Of a DNA stretch of 64,000 nt, positions 30,885-39,477 are shown in pieces (positions within the stretch are counted from its first letter, which is position 1; every line of letters begins with the position of its first letter). The DNA lies in assembly GCF_025567095.1 (NCBI RefSeq), contig NZ_JAOQJH010000005.1. One strand, 5' to 3'. The stretch is from Anthropogastromicrobium aceti. Its GTDB lineage: Bacteria; Bacillota; Clostridia; Lachnospirales; Lachnospiraceae. A model generated the notes under the pieces. It did no database searches. It saw only the letters and a list, made by a program, of their open reading frames with translations, and was not told the origin of the DNA. A program made the translations under genes and the position numbers.

Positions 30885-31160
30885 ATGGCAGCAAAAACAA
30901 AGAAGGAAACTGCAGCAGTTGCAGAGACAAAAGAAACAGCAAAGAAGGCTACAGTAAAGAAGACAAGAGAAGTATATCTTCAGTGGTATGGTAAAGAAGT
31001 TCAGTTAAGCAGCATCACTGCACGCATTGAGGAAATGTGGAAGAAAGAGATGAAGAGAAAGATTTCCGAGTTAGTTGACTTAAAGGTATATGTAAAGCCA
31101 GAAGAAGGAAAGGCACATTATGTAATTAACGGTGAGATCACCGGAAGCATTGAGCTGTAA
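30885..31160 (+). CDS. Small DUF6465-like protein
   Basis: A 91-residue protein with a Lys/Ala/Thr-rich N-terminal 28 residues (KKETAAVAETKETAKKATVK), then a compact domain beginning REVYLQWYGKEVQLSSI and ending VKPEEGKAHYVINGEITGSI. I associate it with DUF6465, a family common in Lachnospiraceae with no known function. The basic tail resembles histone-like or nucleic-acid-binding extensions, but this is only an impression. The ATG follows GGGAGG. It is flanked by a hairpin upstream and a strong terminator downstream, so it forms a single-gene unit. Confidence 0.75.
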   Translation: MAAKTKKETAAVAETKETAKKATVKKTREVYLQWYGKEVQLSSITARIEEMWKKEMKRKISELVDLKVYVKPEEGKAHYVINGEITGSIEL

Positions 31161-31171
31161 TTGAGAAGAAG

Positions 31172-31214
31172 ACAGTCCTTGTGTGAAAACATAGGGGCTG
31201 TTTTATTTTTTTAT
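31172..31214 (+). terminator. Terminator after the DUF6465-like gene
   Basis: A 13-pair stem, ACAGTCCTTGTGT with ACATAGGGGCTGT, capped by GAAA and followed by TTTTATTTTTTTAT. Confidence 0.92.
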
Positions 31215-31270
31215 ACCGCGTTAAATAGTTAACAATTTTAAAAAAACTTCTACAAAAATCCAGTAATGTG

Positions 31271-31279
31271 TGCTATACT
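31271..31279 (+). promoter_or_regulatory. Extended -10 element before the cdaA operon
   Basis: TGC directly before TATACT (31274-31279), 43 bases ahead of the first gene of the operon. The -35 (TACAAA, 31251-31256) is weak, but an extended -10 may suffice. Confidence 0.5.
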
Positions 31280-31321
31280 ATAAAAAGAGTAAAAAAAGAA
31301 TCTGTAGAGTGAGGTGAGTGC

Positions 31322-31759
31322 ATGATCAAAGAGGAAAAGATCCGCATGATGACACAAGTGGCAATGATTCAAAAAAGGGAAGAACGCCGCGCTATTGAAA
31401 TCTGTGGATACCGAAAAAAAGATTATGTATCCATTCAGATGATTAAAATATGGATTTGCTATACAATGGCCTATTTGCTGCTTACACTTATAGGTGTTAT
31501 TTGTATGGGCAATGGTACACAGACAGTTTCTTTTTCAAGGCAGGTGCTGATTAGAATCGGCTGTATATGGGTTGTTGGATATCTTGGCTTTTTAACAGCA
31601 GTACTTGCAATGGCTCATCAGTGTTATAGCAGACGCTATCGCACAGCAGCTGTTTTAGTTCGTCAATATAGACAGCATTTGATGGCACTTGAGGATTACT
31701 ATACGGAAAGGAGCCAGATCAATGACAGCTCTGCTGGAACTACGGCAAAAGATAAGTGA
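31322..31759 (+). CDS. Small membrane protein of unknown function upstream of cdaA
   Basis: A 145-residue protein not matching a family I know. The basic N-terminal 35 residues include two Glu/Arg-rich helices (IQKREERRAIEICGYRKKDY), followed by two membrane segments (WICYTMAYLLLTLIGVICMG and IGCIWVVGYLGFLTAVLAMA) and a basic tail with YRQHLMALEDYYTER. The start follows GAGGTGAGTGC. Its last 38 bases overlap the next gene, so the two are translationally coupled. The pair plus cdaA-cdaR reads as a single operon. Confidence 0.65.
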   Translation: MIKEEKIRMMTQVAMIQKREERRAIEICGYRKKDYVSIQMIKIWICYTMAYLLLTLIGVICMGNGTQTVSFSRQVLIRIGCIWVVGYLGFLTAVLAMAHQCYSRRYRTAAVLVRQYRQHLMALEDYYTERSQINDSSAGTTAKDK

Positions 31760-32723
31760 GGTTTATGGCCGCTATGAAGCATATGTGCGCATCTGCACAA
31801 AATGTTTGCTGGCATTTCTTGTATTTTATATGATTCACAGTCAGCTATCAGGCAGTATGAATCCTAGAAGCTGGGCAGAAATCGTGGTTGCTACTCTTAT
31901 TGCAGTGATGATTCCTATTGACGCCTGCTCAATTTTGGTAGCAATATTTGTAATAGTCCATATGCTTATGATTTCAGTGGAAGCAGGTGTGATAGCAGCA
32001 GCATTCTTTTTATTTTTGTTATTGACATATTTTATATTTAAACCAAGACAGTCAATACTGATCACAGTTATGTGTCTTGTTGGAATGCTGAATCTGACAG
32101 GTGCCGCAGCAATTCCGATTGGTCTTTTATGTGGACCAATTGCAGTGATTCCGGCAGCGGCAGGTACATTTGTATATGGCATGATTTTGACGCTTCGCCA
32201 AAATAGTTCAGTACTTGAGGCATCAGCTCAAAGATTGACATCAATGGAAAAGGCGGCATATTTTATAAAGGCAATTGGAAGCAATGAACGTATTTTGCTA
32301 TTAATGGCAGCACTAGTAGTTACAATTGTTGTTGTTTATATGATTCGTAAACTTCCATATTCTTATGCATGGGCAATTGCAATTGCGGCAGGAACTGCAT
32401 GTTATGTTCTGACTGTCCTAGTAGGCAATGTAGCATTTGGTGTAACTGTTCATTTGCTGTATCTGAGTATTTCAATTATACTTGGTGTTCTCATTTCGAG
32501 TGTTCTTCATGTGTTTCTCTTTTTGTTAGATGGTACACATACAGAGCTTCTAGAATATGAGGATGAAAATTATGTGTATTATGTTAGAGCAATACCAAAA
32601 TATTCTGTTGCGAGAACAGATAAAAAAGTAACTACGATAACAAAAGCAGGAGATGGCGAAACTTCCGAGGAGGATTCCTTTTTGGATGATGACCAGTCTC
32701 TGGATGATTATTTCCGCACGTAA
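31722..32723 (+). CDS. Polytopic membrane protein of unknown function upstream of cdaA
   Basis: A 333-residue protein with about eight membrane segments and an acidic cytoplasmic C-terminus (EEDSFLDDDQSLDDYF). The N-terminal part starts MTALLELRQKISEVYGRYEA. No transporter signature is obvious. The start at 31722 has AAAGGAG 9 bases upstream; the frame from 31689 is longer but lacks one. It lies directly before cdaA (20-base gap). A link with cyclic di-AMP signalling or envelope tension is suggested only by position. The repeated occurrence of this pair before cdaA in relatives should be testable. Confidence 0.65.
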   Translation: MTALLELRQKISEVYGRYEAYVRICTKCLLAFLVFYMIHSQLSGSMNPRSWAEIVVATLIAVMIPIDACSILVAIFVIVHMLMISVEAGVIAAAFFLFLLLTYFIFKPRQSILITVMCLVGMLNLTGAAAIPIGLLCGPIAVIPAAAGTFVYGMILTLRQNSSVLEASAQRLTSMEKAAYFIKAIGSNERILLLMAALVVTIVVVYMIRKLPYSYAWAIAIAAGTACYVLTVLVGNVAFGVTVHLLYLSISIILGVLISSVLHVFLFLLDGTHTELLEYEDENYVYYVRAIPKYSVARTDKKVTTITKAGDGETSEEDSFLDDDQSLDDYFRT

Positions 32724-32743
32724 GCAGGAGAAAGGATAGAAGG

Positions 32744-33610
32744 ATGGAAGCCATCAGAGGATTTTATGAAAATTATATACGCTGGTCAGCGGCTTCCATG
32801 ACATTAAGCGATGTCCTGGAGATTGCTATATTCACCTATTTTATTTATCATATTATTTTATGGATTAAGCAGAGCAAGGCGTGGATTCTGTTAAAGGGTG
32901 CGGCAGCTATTTTTGCGATGTATATACTGGCAGTTATTTTACAGCTGAATAATATTGTAATGGTTTTTAATAGAATCGCACCGTATGTAGCGACAGCATT
33001 GCTTGTTATTTTTCAGCCGGAGATTCGCCGTGCATTAGAGCAGCTTGGAACAAATCATTTATTTGAACTTTTTTCGCTTTCTAGCACAAAAGATAAAGTT
33101 GCAGAAAATGCAGATGATACTATTGATGCGATTGTTCGTGCATCCTTTAGCATGGGGCGTGCAAAGACAGGAGCATTGATTGTCATTGAGCAGAAATTTG
33201 TGCTGAACGAATATATTGCAACTGGTATTTTATTAGATGCCATTGTAAGTGCACCGCTTCTGGTGCAGATCTTTGAGCACAACCTTCCGCTTCATGATGG
33301 AGCTGTTGTGATTCGCGGAAACAGAATCACGGCTGCTACATGTTATCTGCCTTTATCGGAAAATAAAACGATAAGTAAGGAACTTGGAACAAGACATCGC
33401 GCAGGTCTTGGCATCAGTGAAGTGACGGATGCTTTGACAGTTATTGTGTCAGAGGAGACAGGACAGGTATCACTGACAAAGGACGGACAGCTGTATCGAA
33501 ATGTTAACAGTGACAAGCTCAGAGAATTGCTTGGCGGAACAAAAAGCAGTGAAAAGACGCAGACTGTGTGGGATAGGCTGAGGAAAGGAAGGAAGAGACA
33601 TGAAAAATAA
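32744..33610 (+). CDS. cdaA: Diadenylate cyclase CdaA
   Basis: Membrane-bound diadenylate cyclase that makes cyclic di-AMP from two ATP; the product controls potassium and osmolyte uptake and wall homeostasis. The 288-residue protein has three N-terminal membrane segments (LEIAIFTYFIYHIILWI, WILLKGAAAIFAMYILAVIL, IAPYVATALLVIF) and then the DAC domain. The catalytic DGA motif is Asp185-Gly186-Ala187, and the RHR motif is Arg217-His218-Arg219 in LGTRHRAGLG. The gene overlaps cdaR by 11 bases, the usual pairing. Activity is expected, as every key residue is present. Confidence 0.96.
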   Translation: MEAIRGFYENYIRWSAASMTLSDVLEIAIFTYFIYHIILWIKQSKAWILLKGAAAIFAMYILAVILQLNNIVMVFNRIAPYVATALLVIFQPEIRRALEQLGTNHLFELFSLSSTKDKVAENADDTIDAIVRASFSMGRAKTGALIVIEQKFVLNEYIATGILLDAIVSAPLLVQIFEHNLPLHDGAVVIRGNRITAATCYLPLSENKTISKELGTRHRAGLGISEVTDALTVIVSEETGQVSLTKDGQLYRNVNSDKLRELLGGTKSSEKTQTVWDRLRKGRKRHEK

Positions 33611-35039
33611 AGGTCAAAATCAAAAACTTTTTCTCAAAAATTTTCCACTTAAGCTTTTGGGGTTTGTACTGGCAGTCCTTTTGTGGCTAGTGTTAAACAA
33701 TACACAGGATCCAGTTATAACAAGTAGTGTAAGTGTTCCGATCACATATGAAGAAGGCGGTTTGGCTGAGAAAAATATGGTGGCAATTTCAAAACCAAAT
33801 GCTATCACAATTCCAGTTAAGCTTCATAGAAGCCGTTTAAGATATCTTTCTGCCGATGATTTTACAGTAAAAGCGGATCTTACAGAAGTGATTGGTGATG
33901 TTAAGGAAGCACCGGAAGCCAGCAAGATCAGCATTGAAATTACAAAGGCATCATCTGCCACATATATTCAAAGCTGGGAATATCCACAGTCACAAGGGTA
34001 TGTAAAGGTTGTGCTTGATACATTAAAATCGGCCACATACCTTGTGCAGTTTAATACTACAAAAGAGCTTCCAGAAGGATATCAGGTTGGAACACTTTCA
34101 AGCGATCCGTCTCGTGTAACTGTAAGCGGTCCGACAAGTGCATTTTCGAATCTGGCGGCGGTCAAGGCAAATGTAGATCTAAGCGCGATTACAGACGGAG
34201 AAAGCGTGACAGCATCGCTTGCACTATATGATGGAAATAATCGCACCTTATCAGGAAGCGGCCTAACAATCAGTCAGAGTACAGTAGAGGTTACGGTAAG
34301 CTTAAATCAGGCGAAAGAAATAAGTATAAGCATAGCAGGAAGCAGTGGAACACCAGCAGATGGATATGTGGTGAGCAAGGTAGACTACTCACCGAAGCTT
34401 TTGACAATATCTGGTTCTAAAAATGCACTAGCTAACATTTCAACAGTAAGTATTCCAAGCAGGGAGCTTGATATTACCGGGGCAAGCAGCAATAAGACTT
34501 TTGATATTGCGATTGAACAGTATCTTCCTGAGGGAATTACACTTTCTGAAGGGCAAAGTGGTACAATTTCTGTAACAATCGAGTTAGAACAGCTCCAGAC
34601 GGAAAGCTTTCAGATTGATGCAAGTCAGTTTCAATTAGTAAATACAAAGCCAGAGTATGAATATGAACTGATTGACCCTGCATTGACATTGACGCTTCAG
34701 GCACTGCAGGCCGATCTTGATAGTTTTAATCCAGAGACGCTTCAGGGTACGATTGATGTCGGAGGTCTTGAAGCAGGAGAATATATAAATGTTCCTGTTA
34801 CTCTTACGCTGGACAGTGCATATACAATGACGCAGGATCTGATTGTATCAGTTCGCATTATTGATAAAACAGCACAGACAGAAGAGACGCAAGCGACAGA
34901 GAGTACGACTGTGACGCAGAGCACAACTGTGACGCAGAGTACTTCAGTGCCGAATACGCAGGAAACATCAGAAGCTTCATCACAGACAGCAACTGAGACA
35001 ACGCAGGAAAGTACTTCACAAGAAACTGCTGCACAATAA
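33600..35039 (+). CDS. cdaR: CdaR, YbbR-domain regulator of CdaA
   Basis: Extracytoplasmic partner that controls CdaA. The 479-residue product has one N-terminal membrane segment (LKLLGFVLAVLLWLVLNN) followed by YbbR repeats, visible as recurring VTVSGPTSAFSNLAAVKAN and LTISGSKNALANIST motifs. The C-terminal 50 residues are almost entirely Thr, Ser, Gln and Glu, with the direct repeat STTVTQSTTVTQST; this low-complexity tail is unusual in length for the family and may be a wall-spanning or glycosylated spacer. It is translationally coupled to cdaA. Confidence 0.92.
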   Translation: MKNKGQNQKLFLKNFPLKLLGFVLAVLLWLVLNNTQDPVITSSVSVPITYEEGGLAEKNMVAISKPNAITIPVKLHRSRLRYLSADDFTVKADLTEVIGDVKEAPEASKISIEITKASSATYIQSWEYPQSQGYVKVVLDTLKSATYLVQFNTTKELPEGYQVGTLSSDPSRVTVSGPTSAFSNLAAVKANVDLSAITDGESVTASLALYDGNNRTLSGSGLTISQSTVEVTVSLNQAKEISISIAGSSGTPADGYVVSKVDYSPKLLTISGSKNALANISTVSIPSRELDITGASSNKTFDIAIEQYLPEGITLSEGQSGTISVTIELEQLQTESFQIDASQFQLVNTKPEYEYELIDPALTLTLQALQADLDSFNPETLQGTIDVGGLEAGEYINVPVTLTLDSAYTMTQDLIVSVRIIDKTAQTEETQATESTTVTQSTTVTQSTSVPNTQETSEASSQTATETTQESTSQETAAQ

Positions 35040-35108
35040 AACAAGCATGTAGAAACGGACAGACAAAAGTTTGTCTTGTTATAGAGGTAAGAAAGGAAGA
35101 GGATCAGT

Positions 35109-35372
35109 ATGGTAAGCCAGAAGATAACAGTAAAAAATATGACAGGGTTTCATTTGAGACCGGCAGGGATCTTATGTAAGATCGCAATGAATTACAAATC
35201 AAAGGTTCAGTTTCAGTTTAACAGCGTTACCGCTAATGCAAAGAGCGTATTAAGCGTGCTCGGTGCAGGTGTAAAAAATGGTGATGAAATTGAAGTGGTC
35301 TGTGACGGAGTTGATGAAGAAGAAGCGTTAAAGGCCGTAATAGCGGGGATTGAAAATGGTCTTGGCGAATAA
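35109..35372 (+). CDS. HPr-family phosphocarrier protein
   Basis: An 87-residue HPr-like protein. His15 sits in the motif GFHLRPAG with Arg17, the site phosphorylated by enzyme I, and Ser46 lies in NAKSVLSVLG, the site used by HPr kinase in Firmicutes. Both regulatory residues are present, so it could be a true HPr or a Crh-like regulator carrying an active His. It follows cdaR and its 3' end overlaps the polymerase gene of the glycan locus by 17 bases, an unusual neighbour for HPr. The start follows GAAAGGAAGAGG. No other PTS gene lies nearby. Confidence 0.88.
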   Translation: MVSQKITVKNMTGFHLRPAGILCKIAMNYKSKVQFQFNSVTANAKSVLSVLGAGVKNGDEIEVVCDGVDEEEALKAVIAGIENGLGE

Positions 35373-36741
35373 TATAGAGGGCAGAGGCAGACAGTTGCTT
35401 CTGCCTTATGCCATATATGGAGCTTTTGCTTTTTTGGCTATGGTGTTAGAAAAAAATGATTTTTTTGTGGCAGCAGGCTGTGTACTTCTTGTGGCAGCAT
35501 CTGTGATGGGTCTTTACTTTTATAAGAAAGATCAAAGCTTGGTGTCGTTTCGCTTTCTGCTTTCTGTTTTTTGGACGGCAGGAGAGGGACTTGGCGTTAT
35601 GCAGCTAAGTAATCTGCAGTCTTCATGGACTAATCAGACGTGGCTTTCATTTGGTGGCTTTTATCTTTTATTTTTAGCAGGATATGAAGCAATCGAAATA
35701 TATCTTTCAAAACGGGTGATTGTATCAGAAAGCAAATGCCAGATGTCAAAAAAAGAAGTCACCAAAGAGCAGTTTCAAAATCGTTTATTTTGCTGTATAC
35801 GTATTGTATCACTTGTGACATTTGCAACATTTGTTATTGAAGCTGTCATTTTAGGATATGTGCCGCTTTTTTCAACAGAGACACACGCATATGATCATTT
35901 TCATATTTCAGGTGTACATTATTTTACAGTCAGCTGCATGTTTACGCATTCGCTGACGTTGATTTATATGTTAACGTACACGGAAAAGAAAAAAGACAGG
36001 CAGCCGCTTGAAAAAGGGAAATTGATTCAGCTGATTGTGTATAATGCGCTGTCAGCCTCGATTCCGATTTTGAGTGTTTCTAAGTTTCAGTTTGTTCTGA
36101 CGCTGGCGCTCCCAATTTTAATTTTTCTTTTGATGCGTCCAAACGTAAATAAAAAGAAGCTGTTTGCCATGCTTGGCGCAGCGGCAGCAGTTGTAATTGC
36201 GGCAGCAGTTTTCATGACAATCAGAAGAAATTATGAGCCGGGCTATTTAAATAGCATTTTTCAGATGAAAAATGAGAATATGCCGCTTTTCTTGCAGTAT
36301 GCGTATATGTATATTGCAAATAATTACTCGAATTTTAATTGCCTGACACAGGCTTTGCAGCAGGGCTTAGTAGAGCACACCTTTGGATTAAAGCAGCTGT
36401 TTCCGGTGTTTGCACTTACAGGATTGAAATTTGTTTTTCCTGCGTTAGTTGCCTTTGAGATGCCTGTTACTATTAAAGAACTTAATACACTGACATTAAT
36501 TTATGATGCGTATTATGATTTTGGTTTAATAGGTGTATTTTTATTTGGCTTGATTCTTGGTGCTGTCTGTGCAGCACTCACACAAAAAATCAGAAAAAGC
36601 AGTAATCCAATTTTGTATTTGTTTTACGCACAGCTTGCACTGTATTTAGCATTGTCGTTCTTCTCGTCGTGGTTTACCGTGCCAACCACATGGTTTTGGT
36701 TTGCATTGACGGGGGCACTCTATTTATATGTAAAAAAGTAG
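35356..36741 (+). CDS. Oligosaccharide repeat unit polymerase (Wzy/O-antigen polymerase-like)
   Basis: A polytopic membrane protein of 461 residues with about twelve hydrophobic segments and a large hydrophilic loop in the C-terminal half containing conserved-looking TIRRNYEPGY and YIANNYSNFNCLTQAL, typical of the EpsG/Wzy-like oligosaccharide polymerase group. Such proteins join lipid-linked repeat units on the outside of the membrane. The ATG at 35356 lies within the end of the HPr gene, with GGGGA upstream. It is followed by a new promoter and glycosyltransferase genes, so its polymer is probably the one made by this locus. Confidence 0.72.
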   Translation: MVLANNIEGRGRQLLLPYAIYGAFAFLAMVLEKNDFFVAAGCVLLVAASVMGLYFYKKDQSLVSFRFLLSVFWTAGEGLGVMQLSNLQSSWTNQTWLSFGGFYLLFLAGYEAIEIYLSKRVIVSESKCQMSKKEVTKEQFQNRLFCCIRIVSLVTFATFVIEAVILGYVPLFSTETHAYDHFHISGVHYFTVSCMFTHSLTLIYMLTYTEKKKDRQPLEKGKLIQLIVYNALSASIPILSVSKFQFVLTLALPILIFLLMRPNVNKKKLFAMLGAAAAVVIAAAVFMTIRRNYEPGYLNSIFQMKNENMPLFLQYAYMYIANNYSNFNCLTQALQQGLVEHTFGLKQLFPVFALTGLKFVFPALVAFEMPVTIKELNTLTLIYDAYYDFGLIGVFLFGLILGAVCAALTQKIRKSSNPILYLFYAQLALYLALSFFSSWFTVPTTWFWFALTGALYLYVKK

Positions 36742-36742
36742 A

Positions 36743-36771
36743 TTTACAAAAAAGTTATATTGTGGTATCCT
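36743..36771 (+). promoter_or_regulatory. Predicted promoter of the glycosyltransferase operon
   Basis: -35 TTTACA (36743-36748), 17-base spacer, -10 TATCCT (36766-36771) with TGG in front. A small hairpin GCCGT-tta-ACGGC (36793-36805) lies in the leader close to the start codon. Confidence 0.6.
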
Positions 36772-36821
36772 AAATAGGATTGCCGATAAAAGGCCGTTTA
36801 ACGGCGGAAATGTGGGTAGAT

Positions 36822-37742
36822 ATGCAAGAAAAGAAAACAGTAGATGTAATTATTCCGGTGAGTTATCCGGATGAAAAGCTTCAAAAGATTTTAGACCGGC
36901 TGGAAAAGCAGACCCATCCGGTGGAACGCATTATTGTGATCAACACAGACGAAGCTGGTTTTCCAAAGAATCTTCGCTGGCCAGCCAATATGGAAGTTTA
37001 TCATATTGCACCAGAAGAATTTGATCATGGTGCGACAAGAGATATGGCAGCAAGAAAATCAACTGCTGATTTGATGCTGTTTATGACACAGGATGCAGTC
37101 CCGGCTGATACTCATTTGGTAGAGTATTTAGCAAAAGCGTTTGACGATCCGCTTGTAGCAGCAGCATATGCCAGACAGCTTGCCAAAAAGACAGACTCAG
37201 CAATTGAACGCTTTACCAGAAATTTTAATTACCCGGCAGAAAGCAGGGTAAAGACACAGGCAGATATTCAGGCACTTGGAATTAAAACTTATTTTTGTTC
37301 AAATTCATGTGCAATGTACCGCAAAAGTACGTATGAGGAATTAGGTGGATTTTTGCCGGAGGCAATATTTAATGAAGATATGGTCTTTGCGTCCACAGCT
37401 ATCAATGCGGGCTACTCTGTGGCTTATGTGGCGGAAGCGAGAGTGATTCATTCACACAATTATACAGGATTTCAGCAGTTTCAAAGAAATTTCGATAATG
37501 GTGTTTCACATGCAGATAATCAGGAGGTATTTCACAATGTGGAGACACTTGGTGAGGGCAAACGCCTTGTGTTCGATACCGCACGCTATCTGATTCGTCA
37601 TCATGAGTTTGGACAACTGTTTCGCCTTTTATATATTTCAGGCTGCAAGGTTGTGGGCTACAAGCTTGGAGAAAAATATTATAAGCTGCCAAAGAAGCTG
37701 ATTAGTTTCTGCACAATGAATAAAAAATATTGGCAGGAATAA
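36822..37742 (+). CDS. Family 2 glycosyltransferase, rhamnosyltransferase-like
   Basis: A 306-residue GT-A fold inverting glycosyltransferase. The N-terminal VDVIIPVSYPDEKLQKILDR, the stretch APEEFDHGATRDMAARKS and the metal-site-like MTQDAVPAD resemble bacterial rhamnosyltransferases; YFCSNSCAMYRKSTYEELGG and FNEDMVFAST follow in the usual order. There is no membrane segment. The start is uncertain: ATG 36810 (MWVDMQEKK) or 36822 (MQEKK); the second is chosen for spacing. It is the first gene after the glycan promoter and lies next to rfbC, which supports rhamnose as donor sugar. Confidence 0.82.
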   Translation: MQEKKTVDVIIPVSYPDEKLQKILDRLEKQTHPVERIIVINTDEAGFPKNLRWPANMEVYHIAPEEFDHGATRDMAARKSTADLMLFMTQDAVPADTHLVEYLAKAFDDPLVAAAYARQLAKKTDSAIERFTRNFNYPAESRVKTQADIQALGIKTYFCSNSCAMYRKSTYEELGGFLPEAIFNEDMVFASTAINAGYSVAYVAEARVIHSHNYTGFQQFQRNFDNGVSHADNQEVFHNVETLGEGKRLVFDTARYLIRHHEFGQLFRLLYISGCKVVGYKLGEKYYKLPKKLISFCTMNKKYWQE

Positions 37743-37778
37743 AAATCTCATAAACAAAAAATAGGAGGAAAAGATAAA

Positions 37779-38336
37779 ATGGGAAAAATTAAAGTAACAG
37801 GCTGTGATATTGAGGGATTATATGTAATCGAGCCTACCGTATTTAAGGATGAGAGAGGTTATTTTGTAGAGACTTATAATTATAATGATTTTGCTGAGGC
37901 TGGATTAGATATGAAGTTTGTTCAGGATAATCAGTCTATGTCCGTAAAGGGTGTATTGCGTGGACTTCACTTCCAGAAGCAGTATCCACAGGGTAAGCTC
38001 GTTCGTGCAATTCGCGGTGGTGTGTTTGATGTAGCTGTCGATCTGCGTGCCAATTCAAAGACATACGGAAAGTGGTTTGGTGTTGAGCTGACTGCTGAAA
38101 ATAAGAAGATGTTCTATATTCCAGAAGGCTTTGCGCATGGATTTGTAGTATTGACTGATGAGGCTGAGTTTGCTTATAAGTGTACTGATTTTTATCATCC
38201 AGGCGATGAGGGCGGTGTGCTTTGGAGTGATCCTGAGATCGGAATTGACTGGCCGATTCCAGAGGGTGTAGAGCCGATTCTTTCTGAGAAGGATAAGAAG
38301 TGGTTGGGATTAAAGGATACCTTCCATTTTGAATAA
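37779..38336 (+). CDS. rfbC: dTDP-4-dehydrorhamnose 3,5-epimerase
   Basis: RfbC/RmlC converts dTDP-4-keto-6-deoxyglucose to its rhamno-epimer, the third step of dTDP-L-rhamnose synthesis. The 185-residue cupin has the expected ERGYFVETYN, the catalytic His in GVLRGLHFQ, and IPEGFAHGFVVL followed by YKCTDFYHPGDEGG. A GGAGGAAA ribosome binding site precedes it. The rfbA, rfbB and rfbD partners are not in this window and must lie elsewhere. Its position between glycosyltransferase and export genes indicates a rhamnose-containing surface polymer. Confidence 0.95.
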   Translation: MGKIKVTGCDIEGLYVIEPTVFKDERGYFVETYNYNDFAEAGLDMKFVQDNQSMSVKGVLRGLHFQKQYPQGKLVRAIRGGVFDVAVDLRANSKTYGKWFGVELTAENKKMFYIPEGFAHGFVVLTDEAEFAYKCTDFYHPGDEGGVLWSDPEIGIDWPIPEGVEPILSEKDKKWLGLKDTFHFE

Positions 38337-38365
38337 AAAAGGTGATAGCAGGATAAAGAAAGAAT

Positions 38366-39394
38366 ATGAATAATAAAAAATATGATTTAAAAAAGGTCAG
38401 TAAAGTAGCAGTTGCGACATTATTTCTTTTATTTTTGCTTGTGGATTTTTTAGCATGGCCTCAGATTGGATCAAGCACATCAGGAATTGTTACAGCTTTT
38501 GTGTTTGAGGTCGCAGTTTTGTTAGCGCTTGCATTATATGGTGTGCACATGGTTAACAGAGAAAAGAAGGGCTTAACTACAGCGGGAGGCTCCTTTATTC
38601 AGACACTTGCAAAGTATGAGTTTTTGATGGAGCAGCTGATCTCAAGAGATTTTAAAATTAAGTACAAGAGATCAGTGCTTGGTGTATTTTGGAGCTTTTT
38701 AAATCCGCTTTTGATGATGACCGTACAGTATGTTGTATTCAGTAAGCTGCTTGGCGTGCGTGATGCAGGTGTTCAGCACTATGCAATTTACCTGCTTTGC
38801 GGTATTGTAATCTTCAATGGATTTAATGATTGCTGTAATCAGGCAATGCGTGCAATTATCAGCAATGCATCTTTGATTACAAAGGTTTATGTGCCAAAAT
38901 ATATTTATCCGGTTACAAAGGTTCTGTCTGCAAGCATCAACATGGTGCTTTCAATGGTTCCGCTTCTTCTGGTTACGATTTTCTATGGTCTGTTTAATGG
39001 TTTGTATATTCGCTGGTCAATTCTTTTACTGCCGCTTGCACTTATTTTTGTGATTTCTTTTGCAGTTGGCATGGGATTTCTGCTTTCAAGCCTCATGGTA
39101 TTTTTCCATGATGTTGAGTTTTTGTGGGGAGTTATTTCTACCATGTGGATGTATGCAACACCGATCATCTACAGTACAGGTATGCTGGAAAGAAGTGGTG
39201 CAGGATGGCTGGCTAAGGTGATGCAGTTTAATCCTCTGTATCATTATGTAACGTTTGTACGTACTATTATTATTGATGGATGTTCTCCTGCAATCAGCGA
39301 GTATTTTATCTGTGCGATTTGTTCACTTGTCATGATTATAATCGGCGGCACAGTATTTAAAAAGACGCAGGATCAGTTTGTATTGTATATCTAA
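38366..39394 (+). CDS. ABC transporter permease for polysaccharide export (Wzm/TagG type)
   Basis: A 342-residue ABC2-type permease. After an extra N-terminal region with two membrane segments (residues about 10-60), the core begins FLMEQLISRDFKIKYKRSVL followed by GVFWSFLNPLLMMTVQYVVF, the hallmark of Wzm/TagG exporters, with six further segments. It works with the ATPase encoded next. The substrate would be an undecaprenyl-linked glycan. The N-terminal two-segment extension is not universal in the family. Confidence 0.92.
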   Translation: MNNKKYDLKKVSKVAVATLFLLFLLVDFLAWPQIGSSTSGIVTAFVFEVAVLLALALYGVHMVNREKKGLTTAGGSFIQTLAKYEFLMEQLISRDFKIKYKRSVLGVFWSFLNPLLMMTVQYVVFSKLLGVRDAGVQHYAIYLLCGIVIFNGFNDCCNQAMRAIISNASLITKVYVPKYIYPVTKVLSASINMVLSMVPLLLVTIFYGLFNGLYIRWSILLLPLALIFVISFAVGMGFLLSSLMVFFHDVEFLWGVISTMWMYATPIIYSTGMLERSGAGWLAKVMQFNPLYHYVTFVRTIIIDGCSPAISEYFICAICSLVMIIIGGTVFKKTQDQFVLYI

Positions 39395-39477
39395 GTTTAT
39401 AAAGATCATTACAATTCGAAGGCTTTTGAAAGCTTTTGAAGGTTTTTGCAGGTTATGGAAAGGCATAGTTAATAAAA

